This document shows positions 23,726 through 35,041 of a DNA stretch of 64,000 nt, one piece after another. Each line of letters begins with the position of its first letter. Within the stretch, counting starts at the first letter, position 1. The notes under the pieces are model-generated. The model worked only from the letters and a program-made list of their open reading frames with translations. It did not search any database and had not been told where the DNA came from. Origin of the DNA: Epiperipatus broadwayi (Eukaryota; Onychophora; Udeonychophora; Euonychophora; Peripatidae); the NCBI GenBank assembly GCA_028023455.1, contig JAQFVV010013296.1, positions 62,001 through 126,000 on the forward strand, in the 5' to 3' direction. The position numbers and the translations under genes are program-made.

Positions 23726-23743
23726 CCTTTAGTTGGGATGCCA
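23726..23743 (-). promoter_or_regulatory. Primer binding site of gypsy element 2
   Basis: In element orientation TGGCATCCCAACTAAAGG begins one base after the end of the 5' LTR. TGG is the usual complement of a tRNA CCA end. I cannot match it to a particular tRNA by eye. The T-loop-like ttcgaag complement further in is about 3 nt too far from the CCA for a standard tRNA 3' half. Confidence 0.65.
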
Positions 23744-23744
23744 T

Positions 23745-25240
23745 TATAACAAAACCCGTATTTACCTCTCACTAGACATGTATGTACTATCAAATATGTA
23801 TGAGGTGTATTAATATTTAATTAATTAATTCGACCTAAAAGATATTATTATTTAAACTTGTGGTCATTCTCACAACTGTGATATATCCCCAATGTGTATT
23901 TATGGTCATCCAAGGACACCAAGGGCCAAACTTATACGGATATAAGTATTACATGAAGTAGATATATCACCAACAAGAATACTATTTACGGAATGTGAGA
24001 GAGATTCTGACCACCAGCTAGCTCAGTCTCATTTGTTGGGTGACATCATAGTCATGAGTAGCTATGAATGGGGTAAAGAGTTCACTTTCATTTCTATTTC
24101 TAGGTCTAAAAATATCTAAACAATCTTAACCCAAATAAAATGATTTTATAAACAATCAAACTGAGTCAGTACTTTACTTTCTTGATATATGTTTATTGAA
24201 TTAAAAAAATAATAATATTTAGCACTCTGTCATTTTTCCCTTTTTTTATCGCAATCATATGTCATTCTCTCACAGATCTCATAACATATCTTAAGCAGCA
24301 AAAATCAATACTACGAAAGTTTGTATCATGTGACTTTTAATCCTCGTGCTTTCATACGTCCAAAATGGAGTGACACTTTAAATAATTATCATAAAGTTAT
24401 TTCACAAGTCACCTTTCACTAATTATAAAAACACAAAAATTTCTTTTTTTATAAAGAAGATTTTTAATAGATTAATAATAAGAGTTCTTTACCTGCTTTC
24501 CCGGGAAGTAGCAGAAGCAATTTTTATTTATTTTATTTATTGTTCTATAGTTCCGTTTTTCAGGTAATTAGGTCATTCAAGGTAGCAATCTTAGATTTTT
24601 CTATGTCTGTTGGCTGATGAGGTTTATTTGATTCCATGCTGGAATTATGTGTTATTCGAGGTATCCTGGTTTTATGGAGGCAGCTGCGGTAAATTGGGAT
24701 CAGGGCTTGAATCCGATGTGGCTTTTCTTACCCCAACATGTCTGTTGAAACCGCCATTATATAGTTTTAAATATTCACTCCTTGAGTTGTTTACTATTGT
24801 AGCTCTGCCGGAAAAAGATCCTATGCATTGTGGGTGGCTCGCTTTTATAGCCCCCTCCATTGTTTTTAGAAGCTTCTTTTTACCTCACTTCCGATCTTCA
24901 AGGTGGAATAACCAGATCCGTAGAAGTGTGATAACTCGTGTCATTATTTCTGTTTTAAATAACAGAACAATAAAATCCCGTTCTGCTGGAAAACTCTAGT
25001 TTTTCAACATGAAACAAAAAAAAATCTCGTTTCTCTCTTTCCACTACCTAATTTATTCATACATGCATTTATCACACACACATATATCATTAAAAATGAC
25101 AGAGTCCCTTCCCCCCATGTTTATGTATTTATAACCACCACCACCACGTAATAACAAAATTAAATATTAGATATATCTTTACATATATCTATGACTACCA
25201 ATTAAATAATTGTGACTGGGTTCGAACCTATTCTGTCACA
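23745..25240 (-). repeat. 5' LTR of gypsy element 2
   Basis: This 1496-bp LTR is the partner of 17851-19340. Over about 320 bp (18781-19105 against 24688-25010) I count 14 substitutions and one 1-bp indel. All 14 are transitions and 8 lie at a CpG in one copy. The promoter must lie within it, but I cannot place a start site. Confidence 0.92.
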
Positions 25241-25244
25241 CAAT
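25241..25244. other. Target site duplication, right (caat)
   Basis: CAAT directly after the LTR end ttctgtcaca, matching 17847-17850. Confidence 0.75.
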
Positions 25245-26825
25245 CTATTAAACTTTTAATTATATTTTAAATTTTAAGTTTCAAAGTTATTTAATTTAAT
25301 CAGTTTTAAAATATTTATTTTTAAATAATGTAGACAGAAAAATAATTGTGTAAAAAAATTGCTAGTTCATTTTGAGACACTGACCAATAAAATTAATTTA
25401 AATTAATTTTCTGATGTCACACTTGAAGTGTCCATAAGTATAACTATACACATTAAGACACAATGTTTTTAAATAATTAGAATAGCAAATAGTCTGCAAC
25501 AACTCTATTTCTACAGTTCACTAATGTTCATTTCCCTCGAAGTACATTCAGGCTGGCTGCTACAAAAATGGTTCACAATGGGCAAGGTTTACACACACCT
25601 TGACCTCAGTCCACTTTAGCTGCACACAAATGCTTTGTAGTAGGCAATGCGACTGGCCTTAAGCTCCTTACAGCTTCTGTCTCTGCAACAGTCTATCAGT
25701 ATCTCCACTTGAAAAATGCTGGAAACTCAAATCTTTATTCAGCTGCTATCCAAATGGTTTCCTCAGGTTATAGTCTCCCATTCTTTGTGGGATCTTTCAG
25801 CTATACCCATGGACTACATTTCCACTGAGTGCTGTACATTAACCAAAAGCACTGACATGAGATATCTCCTACTGGAATTGAACAGGAACATCTACTGGAG
25901 ATGCACTCAAATACTGCCTTGATGTAGTTGTTTCACAGTCTTTTTATAGCTTTCTGATAACTTCAGCAATCAATTACATTGCCCAATAAGGTAAGGTCTC
26001 TTATCTAGAAATATTTGCAATCAGGAAATATTTCTTGGAATTATCATTCGCCATTACATTAATGCCTTAATTAAACTCCTCAGTTATCAGTGCTCAATCT
26101 AAAAACCTCTCAAATAAATACTAGTTTTTCTGGAGTGCATAAACTTGTATGCAATTTTTTTACAAAATACAACAATACTGTCTAAAATATACAAGGTAAA
26201 TAGCAGACAAACTTAAAGTGAAATTTATTAAAAGTAAGAGTGAACATCTGTTTCACTAATTTTTTTTTAAATTATAAAAATTTTACTATACTTTATTTTT
26301 TAAGTAAGTTAAAGTGATTCATAACAAGTTGCATATTGGTAAAATATATTTTAAAAGTGGTATATAAAGATAATTGAGTAAGTCAATCAAAGTTTTTTTT
26401 ATCAATGATCTAATTAGTCTTGGATGTCAATCATAATTATAATGACAACTAATGGAATTTTAAATGAACAATTAAGTTTATTATCATTTGGGAAAACAAT
26501 GAAAAAACAGGATAAACTACAATCACCTAAAAAGTACAGCTATTGTCACATAAGAGAACATTTGTTTATCTCTACAAGATTAATTAATTTTATTATTAAG
26601 TTATCTATGAAGAGGAACTTCTATAAAATACAAAGCTATAATTTTAATCAACTTATAAAATTAATTTATAGAACTTTAAAATAATAACTTAATGATAAAG
26701 TTATATATCTATTTAAAATAATTCTTTCTTACATTAAAATAACTTATATTCTCATTAAATTTGCAAATTACAAAGAATATTTACTATATAATTAATGGAT
26801 TATAAAATTACTATGAGAACAAAAA
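25245..26825. other. Spacer with a GC-richer unidentified block
   Basis: Mostly AT-rich. The part 25490-25930 is clearly less AT-rich than its surroundings and holds no long convincing ORF (the longest, 68 codons on the plus strand at 25716-25922, has no recognisable motif). It may be a fragment of an unknown repeat or an old exon. No splice frame can be made. Confidence 0.5.
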
Positions 26826-26833
26826 GATTTACT
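26826..26833. other. Merlin target site duplication, left (gatttact)
   Basis: GATTTACT is found directly outside both ends of the element (also 29249-29256). An 8-bp duplication is what Merlin/IS1595-type transposases make. Confidence 0.85.
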
Positions 26834-26868
26834 GGTACATTAGTATTATTCAACCAATGACGTATTAC
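26834..26868 (+). repeat. Merlin left terminal inverted repeat
   Basis: It begins ggtacattagtatt and ends atgacgtattac. Aligned without gaps to the reverse complement of 29214-29248, it matches at 28 of 35 positions; the inner block ccNatgacgtattac is best kept. Confidence 0.88.
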
Positions 26869-27061
26869 ACTTACCGATTTTCCTTCTGGTAGATGTCGTC
26901 GATGATAACATGACAATATTGTCACGGTAACCAAGACCCTGACATGATTAATTGATGGGAGAGTCAAGTTTTTGATTTTTTTGACCCACAAGATTTAAAA
27001 ATCGGAGAGCTTTGGGAAGTTCGTAATTTGTCTGTCTATTGTGATTTTGCTACCCATGGCA

Positions 27062-27147
27062 TTTCTTTGAGATCTGTATATTTTTCACAATGTGATATTT
27101 TTTCTTTGAGATCTGTATATTTTTCACAGTGTAATTTTTTCTTTGAG
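27062..27147 (+). repeat. 43-bp direct repeats just before the transposase start
   Basis: The unit tttctttgagatctgtatat followed by ttttcacaNtg occurs at 27062 and 27105. A third partial copy (tttctttgagatgg) runs into the ATG at 27148. Their place between the left end and the gene suggests a leader or promoter duplication; no function can be read from the sequence. Confidence 0.8.
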
Positions 27148-28037
27148 ATGGCTGAACCTACCAGATTATGGAATTTGCCAAGTACTGAGGAAGAAGTGAT
27201 TATTTTTTTGGAAGACCATGGACTTCTCCCCCAAAAAAAACTATGTCAAAATGGCCATGAAATGAAAAAATATATTCACAATTCGGGACCTAATTCGGTG
27301 AAGCAATGGTGATGTAATTTGAAAGATTGTCTGTCCCAAATCATAATAAGAAAAGACACATGGTTCGAGGGCTCCAAAATTACTTTCATCACCGCTGTAC
27401 GTTTCATATACAGTTGGTCCAAAGAATTAACATCCATAGCATTTTGTGCGGAGCAATTGTATATGGCTGACAAAACTGTTATGGATTGGAACAACTACCT
27501 CCATGAAGTGTGTACATGGAGATTATTAAGAAATGAAAGGCTTAAAATCGGAGGTCCCAACACAATTATTAAGATTGACAAAAGCCTGTTCACAAAGCAG
27601 AAGAACAATACCAAAAGAGTCCTGTTACCGCAATGGCTGTTTGGTGGCATATGCAGAGAGACTATGAATGCTTTATTGTAATCATTAGAGATAGAAGGGT
27701 GTCCACTCTCATACAAGGAATTTTACAAAATGTGCACCAAGGCTCAACCATTTACAGCGATTGCTGGAAAGGATATAAGAGTGAAGAGTTAGCTGAGGCT
27801 GGATACCAACACCATCAAGTTAATCATACATACAACTTCATAGACCCCACAACTGGTGTACATACACAAAATATTGAAAGGTTGTGGGTTTTGGTCAAAT
27901 GGCACAATAAAAAACACAGAGGGACAGCACATCAGCACCTAGACTCATATTTGAGTGAGTTTATGTCGAGGTGGTCATATAAAGGTGATCCTTTTCATGT
28001 GATTTTGGAGCACATATCCCAATTCAGTCCACCATAG
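27148..28037 (+). pseudogene. Merlin transposase (IS1595/ISXO2-like DDE), two breaks
   Basis: Starting at ATG 27148 there is an N-terminal zinc-ribbon-like part (L-C-Q-N-G-H near residues 32-37, then W-stop-C-N-L-K-D-C). The in-frame TGA at 27310-27312 stands where related transposases have W-R-C, so it reads as CGA to TGA. The DDE domain follows: I-K-I-D-K-S-L-F (first Asp, with the usual Glu after it changed to Lys), L-F-G-G-I-C-R-E-T, then a frameshift near 27660-27680. R-D-R-R-V-S-T-L, T-I-Y-S-D-C-W-K-G-Y (second Asp) and H-T-Q-N-I-E-R-L-W (third active-site region) follow up to TAG at 28035. The total of about 295 codons is normal for the family. The enzyme would cut and join the transposon ends in the nucleus. 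Confidence 0.9.
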
Positions 28038-28167
28038 TGAACGCTATTTGTAAGTAATTTTCATTTTGGTTTCTAATAAATAATGTCATTTCAATGTATA
28101 TTATTTTATACAGAAAGTTTTTTTATAATTAATTATATTATAATTAAATATAGACATTAAGTAATCC

Positions 28168-28890
28168 AAATTTTTGTTAATATTTCTGTAATTATCAAAC
28201 TTACACTTAATTTTTTTTAATTTCTAAATAATTTTTTTTTTTTTAAAAAAAATTTGCAATATATAGTACCTTTTTAAATTACCAAATCCATGTAAAAGTA
28301 CGACATTTTATAAATCATATTCTCCAAGGTCGCCATTAATGCCAGATTCGCATTAAATCAGGGAAAGTGTTCTTTATTTATCTATTTATTTTAAATTTAC
28401 AAAAAAAATTTTGTTAATATTTCTGGAATTATCAAACTTACACTTAATTACTTTTAATTTCTAAATAATTTTCATTTTTTTAAAAAAAAATTTGCAATAT
28501 AGAGTACCTTTTTAAATTACCAACTGCATGTAAAAGGTTGCCATTAATGCCAAATTTGTATTAAATCAGGGAAAGTGTTCTTCATTTGTCTATTTATTTT
28601 AAATTTACAAAAAAATTTGCAATATAAAGTATCTTTTTAAATTATTAAATTTACACTTATTTTTTTTTTCAATTTCAAAATTATTTTGACGTATATTATG
28701 TATGTATATGCAATGTACCATTTTCATGCAAGTGAATTTTTTTCCAATTTCAAAATTATCTTGACGTATATTATGTAATGTATATGCAATGTACTATTTT
28801 CATGCAAGTGAATTTTTTTTCAATTTCAAAATTATTTTGACGTATATTATGTACTATTAAGTCATATATACTATTTTCATGCATGTACAT
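28168..28890 (+). repeat. Two kinds of tandem repeat inside the Merlin element
   Basis: First comes a unit of about 205-240 bp present a little over twice (28168-28405, 28406-28612, then a partial copy to about 28660), with landmarks ttgttaatatttct, caaacttacacttaa, attaatgcca and atcagggaaagtgttctt. Then comes a unit of about 75-90 bp present three times (about 28655-28890), with tttcaaaattattttgacgt and ttttcatgca(a/t)gt. Both lie between the transposase stop and the right end. Confidence 0.85.
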
Positions 28891-28973
28891 TTTTTTTTTA
28901 TTTTGTATTTTTTTCAGGACCAACAAACATGATGGTGGTCATTATCTGCCCGACGGTCATCTTTTACCGATCA

Positions 28974-29075
28974 TCTTTAGTATTTTCCAACCAATGATGT
29001 ATTACCCTGAAGGCATATAAATCACATGATCTGTGTCTTTAGTATTTTCCAAACGATGATGTATTACCCTGAAGG
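28974..29075 (+). repeat. Two internal copies of the Merlin left end
   Basis: The sequence tttagtattttcca followed by a-c-(c/g)-a-t-g-a-t-g-t-a-t-t-a-c-c-c-t-g-a-a-g-g occurs at about 28977 and again at about 29039, in left-end orientation. It is more like the right end (in reverse complement) than the left end is. With the right end it would bound a 250-270 bp unit inside the larger element. Confidence 0.85.
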
Positions 29076-29213
29076 CATATCAATCGAATCTTGCGATCTT
29101 TAACATACCAGGTTCATGTGTACTGCAGACAAATTTTAGCGATTGTATTTGTCTGCAAATCACTTGGAGATATTATCTTAAAGATCAAAAAATCAGACTG
29201 ACATGGCTTCAGG

Positions 29214-29248
29214 GTAATACGTCATCGGTTGGAAAATACTAAAGAACT
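29214..29248 (-). repeat. Merlin right terminal inverted repeat
   Basis: Reverse complement of the left end in 28 of 35 positions, followed at once by GATTTACT (29249-29256). Confidence 0.88.
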
Positions 29249-29256
29249 GATTTACT
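29249..29256. other. Merlin target site duplication, right (gatttact)
   Basis: Exact copy of 26826-26833. Confidence 0.85.
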
Positions 29257-32200
29257 ATCTAATTAATTAGTTATAGAACAGTTTAATAAGAATATTTATA
29301 TTTTTTATGAGATAAAAGACTTATAAAGATGAAGTATATTTTTTATCCTAGCAAAAAGAATTATCTTTTAATAAGAAAATGCTAAAAGAAATAAAAAGCT
29401 ATCAAAAGAATTGTTTTATCTTTTATAATGACATATATTGTAGAAATGATATATATTATTAGAGACTTGAATGAATTTATTTATGTGTAGTTAAAAACTA
29501 TGAAATTACTTAGTAAAAATAAAGGAAGAAAAGTTCAAGTAAAGTTTACTTATAAAATGACTTTATATATGCCAAAGTTTATTATTGCAAAATATTAACA
29601 TTAAAATCATATTTGATATTCCCTAAATTATTTTATTATTATAGTGTTCCAGAATTTTAATGCACATTTCATTTTTAAAATGTCAAGATCTAAGGATGAG
29701 ATAATGACACAATGAGTACAAAAACTTTTATCAAGTTTTTGTTTATGATTTTTTTTATTAAAATGTTTTACTTGAAGTTATATGTGTTTTGCTAGCAAGG
29801 GGAGTGGAGAGTCAACAGCTTTCCAGGAAGCTTTAATCACTGTTTGTTAACATGGTGATATTGGACAAGGAGGTTGAATAAAATTTCTTCTAAAAAAAAA
29901 GATTTTTTAATTTCTGATTTTTATTATTATTTTTAGATACAAATATATAATACTGTATGGTTGTAATAAAACTAATTTAAATCATTTTATATTTATTTAG
30001 TCTTTAAGATTAAAATGAGTTATTAATATTATTACTACTCATTCAATTTTGAAGAATGAAGTGTGTGCTTATAGAACTAATATGGAAAACATGAGTTATA
30101 AAATAAAAGTTAATGTGGGTAATGTAGTAATTTAAATTTATGTTATTTTGGTAGGAATAAAGATTAAAAAATCTGATTGTGGTAAAACTGTCTTAAATGA
30201 ATTCAGTAATTCATTATAGCAATGTATATTTGATAATTGTATTAAATGAGGATGATGAATCAAGAAATAGGATTCTATTTAAATAAATATGAGTATACCA
30301 TAAGAGTCTAATGTGATATATGAAATGGAATGAATGTTAAAGTGGAAAAGTGATTTATGATCTCAATCTTTGTAATGGAAAAAGCATAATATTGACATTT
30401 GTCATAATAGTTATTTGTTTTGTAATGTGTTCTATAAAATTTATCAATGAATACATGATAGGAAGATAAGATTATATTATTAGACAAGAGGAAGTTAATA
30501 AACATAAATGCTAAAGATATATAGTGTGAGAAGAATAAGTTAAAACTCCAGGATAGATAAAATATCCTAAAGAACTGATAAGAGATTTTAGTGGGTTTAT
30601 CAATGTAATACCCATGTTGTTGTTATAAGGAGATAAGAGGATTTTCCAAGGAAACATGAATGTTATATTCCATAAGAGCTTGATAAATAAACTAGGATAT
30701 ATTGGGGTAGAATCGTTAAGAAAAAGTCACTATCTTCCAAATTACAACATGTCATACTTCATTTCAGTATTTTGGTACAATAATTTAATAAGACCTGTTT
30801 TCTTACCTATCAAGTTTTATATATGTTATTAGTATATATAATAGGTATCATAGACTGTCCAGCTATTCTTTTTGAATTTATAGTTTTTCCTCTAAGTTTT
30901 GTTAGAATGGTATCAGAGATAATAAGACCATACACAAAACAAATATTCTTGAAATCAATCAAGATATGAATAACTTATTGTTTAAAAATGGTAAAGGAAA
31001 TCAAAATAAGAATGCAAATGTGAGTGAGAGAAGTGCTGAGTGCATTAAAAAATGAATGATAATTTTCATAGAGAGAATCCTTGATTCAATTATCTATTTA
31101 AATGTATTATTTTAAGATTACCAAAAACATAATTTCATTAGATTGTATTAATATGCTTTCATAATATTTTTAAATTTGAGTGATATAAAAGTATTATAAC
31201 TTAGCTCAAATACTTTGAATTATAAAGGATTATTTAAATATGTTGGAGATAGCATGGAAATCACCCTTCAGGATGGACTCATGGATAGTAAAATTAGTTA
31301 ATAATATAAAGGAAAGCATAAAAATTGGTAATAATAAATTTATTATTTTATGGACTAAATAATATAGATATAACTTGAATGTTTGAATGAAAAGATATTT
31401 TTTATTTATTGTAAATTTGTATTATTTAAATATTAATTTTGTGAATCAATTATGTTATATTTGATATTTATAATTGTTATTATAAATTGTTGTTATTGTT
31501 AGAATAAATAAGTATTTTAATTTAAAATTCAACTAGTAGCTTTATTTCTGTCTAGAATCATTTCTATCACAAAATCATATTATTAAAACACATAATGAAA
31601 ACGAAATCATTACATAAAATATATTCATTGAATATTTTATTTATAGAAGTATTTTAAAGAATTGGAACTTGATAAATCAGTTATTTATTATTATGAAATT
31701 ATAACTTTATTAAAGACTTATTTAATAATTTTGTATTTTATTAAATATGAAAACACCTGAAGACTTAATTAAAAATTGAAATTGAAAGTTATCATCTGTG
31801 TAGAGCATTAAAGAGTAATATTATTCCCAACAGTCGCATTCTTATTTTAAAATCTAGTTAAATTTATTGTATGGTATAAATTCAAATATTATTTTAAAAT
31901 ACAAGTTATTAAAAAGTCTATTATATTGTTTGCTTTTAAAAGATAAAATTAATATGGGTAAATTCTAATTAATTAGAGTATTTAATTGAGATAGATGATA
32001 GGAGATCATGAGTAAATTATAAAGCTTTTGATTATTTATTAAATGATTATTCTGTTTCATGATAATTATTTGTATAAGTAGGAGAGTAAATATTTATAAG
32101 CTTCGTAAATCATTTAATTTAGATTATTATTCTAGTTTGTTTGTAATCGTAAGTGTAATTACTATTTAGATAATTGGATCTCAACAAAATCGTCGTTATT

Positions 32201-32259
32201 CAACTATCTAATTATCAATAATTGTTATATTTTAGAAAAAAATAATCATGATTCCTGAA
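29257..32259. other. AT-rich spacer, nothing recognised
   Basis: Three kilobases of AT-rich DNA without coding signal, element ends or clear tandem repeats. Confidence 0.6.
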
Positions 32260-33660
32260 ATATTCATAGGATAGCCTTCTGCCCTAAATTCATTATTATC
32301 TTTGCTATCCATCCATCCAACCCTTTTGCCTTTCCACCTTTCAAGTACTTACTAGCCTCAGTCAGTTCATTTTCTGTAAATCGTATACTCCCATTACTAT
32401 ATGCTCTCATGTTTGTTATTACTTCTGTCCTTCACATCTAACATGTTTTCTATATCCATTACATAGTGGTTTAAGACTATCTCTAATTCTTCTCTACAGC
32501 TACACTCTATTCCCTCACCATCTAGTAATACTAATTCTCTCTCCCCTAAATTCCTTCTTTTAATGTATTTCCAAAATTTTTTACTCCCATCTTTTCCACT
32601 TTTATTAATATCTTCCAACAATTTACTATTCAATTATCATCCTCTCTTTATAATTATCTATTTTAGTCAACTTCTTTTTTAAGTACTTTTCTCATTTAGT
32701 ATTAACATCTTTTTCACTTTCTTTGTTCTTAATAGCACACTTATATTCTCTGCATGCTTTTTACTTCTCTTTTACACTTTTATTAACTCTCACTTTCCTA
32801 TTATTTTCATTCTTCTGAATATTGTTACCTAAAACCCTATTTGCCACTTTTCTATTTCATCACACCAGTCTATATATTCATCCCCAACCTACTCTTCCAT
32901 GATTTTTTCAACTTTTATTTTATACTCTTCTAATTTATTCTTATCATTTACTCTCCATCCACACCTTTCACTATTCTTTCTACTTTTATTACTATTTTTC
33001 ATCATATTACTAAGCATTTCTATTATAAAGAGGTTATGATCACTATTACATACTCTTTCTTCATTATCAAACACCTTAATTTTCCATACTTTCTTCATAC
33101 CCTCTTTCTCTATTAATATATAATCTATTGTATGGAATATATTATTTCTAGCCCATGTGTATTGTCTCTTATAAATATTTGATAAATTTTCAATGGTCAA
33201 ATTCACTCTCTGACAAAAACCTTTCAAAAGTGGTCTATTCTTATTACTTACATCATCAATTTCTTTAATATGCCATTCATATCCCCTATATCCATTATTC
33301 TCTTCCCCTTATCTTTAAAACTCTGTATATCCTTAACTAAACATTCATATATGCTACTGTTCTACTCCATTATAGTTTGTCTATCTCCAGTAGCACACTA
33401 TAGCCATTCTTGTCTTTCTATGCTTATCTCAAACCACAAATGTTTCTGACATTTAACAGTATTTAAATATATTTTTGACATAACTCCTATACCACAACCC
33501 CTTTTTTCTTTTCTATTTATATCCTGCCATACCAAGTTTTCCAGAATACATTCTTCTTCTCTTAGATGTGTTTCTACTACTGCTAATACCTTAAGCTCTT
33601 CATTTTTAATTGCGTTGTTTAATTCCAGCCACTTCTCTGGTCTCCTACCACTTGCATATT
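32260..33660 (-). mobile_element. 5' part of a further LINE (endonuclease to start of RT), decayed
   Basis: Read leftwards on the minus strand, fragments give an endonuclease. E-T-H-L-R-E-E-E-C-I lies near 33560, a G-C-G-I-G-V-M-S-K block near 33500, G-D-M-N-G near 33280 (the D-x-N active-site motif), and I-D-Y-I-L near 33110-33130, then C-N-S-D-H-N near 33045 (the terminal S-D-H motif). A Lys/Glu-rich linker follows (32397-32633), then L-K-G-G-K-A-K-G-L-D-G-W near 32300-32340, which resembles the first RT block (K-A-x-G-x-D-G). The rest of the RT is missing. It differs from the RTE at 48-51 kb. Clade not determined. Confidence 0.6.
32889..33227 (-). pseudogene. LINE endonuclease C-terminal half
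   Basis: A 112-residue open stretch has Y-T-W-A-R-N-N near residues 23-29, T-I-D-Y-I-L near 33-38 and C-N-S-D-H-N-L-F near 60-67. Such patterns close the exonuclease III-like endonuclease of LINEs. The N-terminal half continues to about 33660 with stops. Not functional. Confidence 0.6.
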
Positions 33661-35041
33661 CAAATATCCAATTTTAACAATTTCTTTCTTTCTTACTACC
33701 CTTTTATAAATTCTTTTGACTTTTTCTTTTCTATTACAATTGTAATTAGCATCTCATTAATTAAAACTGCCACCTATATAAAATTTCACAATCTAATATC
33801 TGAATATTATACGCTTGTGCTAAAAAAAATGCAAGTTTATATTTAATATTGCTTATTATTATCAATACAAATATCAAAACATAAGAACACATTGTATAAT
33901 GAAATTGACTAGATGATACAATTGATAAGAATGACTGGTGAAATTTTGGAAAAAATTAAATTTCCTTCAGGAATATAAATTTCAAAACATATTTTTTCTC
34001 TCATGGATATAAATTTTCCATGGCCTCATGATTGGGAAGTCAAGTTGCAATAGTAGGTCAGAAGCATGGTGCCAAATTATAACTGTAGATAAGGAGCATA
34101 TCAAGATACTCCATAAATGAAAATCCAAATTGTATTGGTAGGTAAAATCTACTATTAAAAATGGATTACATTACATTGACTATCAATTATTTCTAAATTA
34201 TGAGTGTCATGCAAGACATGTTGTTTACCATTACATATTCATGCATCCTCTGCCCACATTGGTACATTAACTTGAAGTCAGCACACTAGTACTTCAAATT
34301 ATAAAATAAATATTAAATGTTCTGATGATGAAAATAAAAAGAACATGATGAATTAATCTTATAAATTCATCATAATATCTGTCATTGGTAGATAAGATTA
34401 AAAAAATGTATAAATGAAATTGACACCAATGACCATCATGGCAATTAATAATATAAATTTATTGCAGAACATATATAAATAAAATATAATACAAAATTAA
34501 ATTAACAATGAAACAATAAATAACTATCTGATATGTACAACATGCTACATTTTGATTTTATTTATTCTTAATTGACTATTCATAGTTTTTTTCTTACAAA
34601 TAAACAGATAAATAAAAATCATTGAAAATTATTTAGATTAGCTAGAAATAAATATATGGTCCCAAAGCTAGAAAATATGCATACATGTAAAATAAAGTTC
34701 AAATATTTTCAAAAGAATAATATATATTTTGGTCACAGATACTAATTACTGCAATTTTGCATGTTTGCTTAACATCTATAATTTATTTGATTTGCTAAAT
34801 ATTTCAATTATAAAACTGAGCAGAAATTTTATAGTAAACTAACATTAATATCATAAAAAATCTTATAAACTATGGAGATGAATATATCTTTTAAATATTG
34901 TATAAAATATTTGCTCTATCACGTCATTCAATTTTATTCTCTTTAGAATGGAAAATATCTTTGTAATAATAAAAATATATATAAACCACTAAACATCACA
35001 TGATCACTATCTCATACTAGCACATAATTGTTATTAAACAA
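33661..35041. other. AT-rich spacer, nothing recognised
   Basis: No coding signal, array or element end seen. Confidence 0.6.

Larger units (their letters stand above)
17851..25240 (-). mobile_element. Complete but inactive Ty3/gypsy LTR retrotransposon (element 2)
   Basis: A 7390-bp element has two LTRs (17851-19340 and 23745-25240), a 4-bp target duplication CAAT outside both (17847-17850 and 25241-25244), a primer binding site next to the 5' LTR and a polypurine tract next to the 3' LTR. It is transcribed leftwards. Gag, protease, RT-RNase H and integrase follow in the Ty3/gypsy order between 23183 and 19407. Stops and frameshifts break every domain and the RT has Y-V-N-D in place of Y-V-D-D, so it cannot move by itself. 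The LTRs differ by about 4-5% where I compared them by eye, which means an old insertion. Confidence 0.93.
26834..29248 (+). mobile_element. Merlin-superfamily DNA transposon (IS1595/ISXO2-like transposase)
   Basis: A 2415-bp element has ungapped terminal inverted repeats of about 35 bp (26834-26868 and 29214-29248), an exact 8-bp target duplication and a broken IS1595-type transposase. Its ends differ at 7 of 35 positions. After the gene come about 0.7 kb of tandem repeats and, near the right end, two extra copies of the left-end sequence. The transposase carries a stop and a frameshift, so the copy is not autonomous now. The left end starts GG, the right end AG. Confidence 0.92.
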
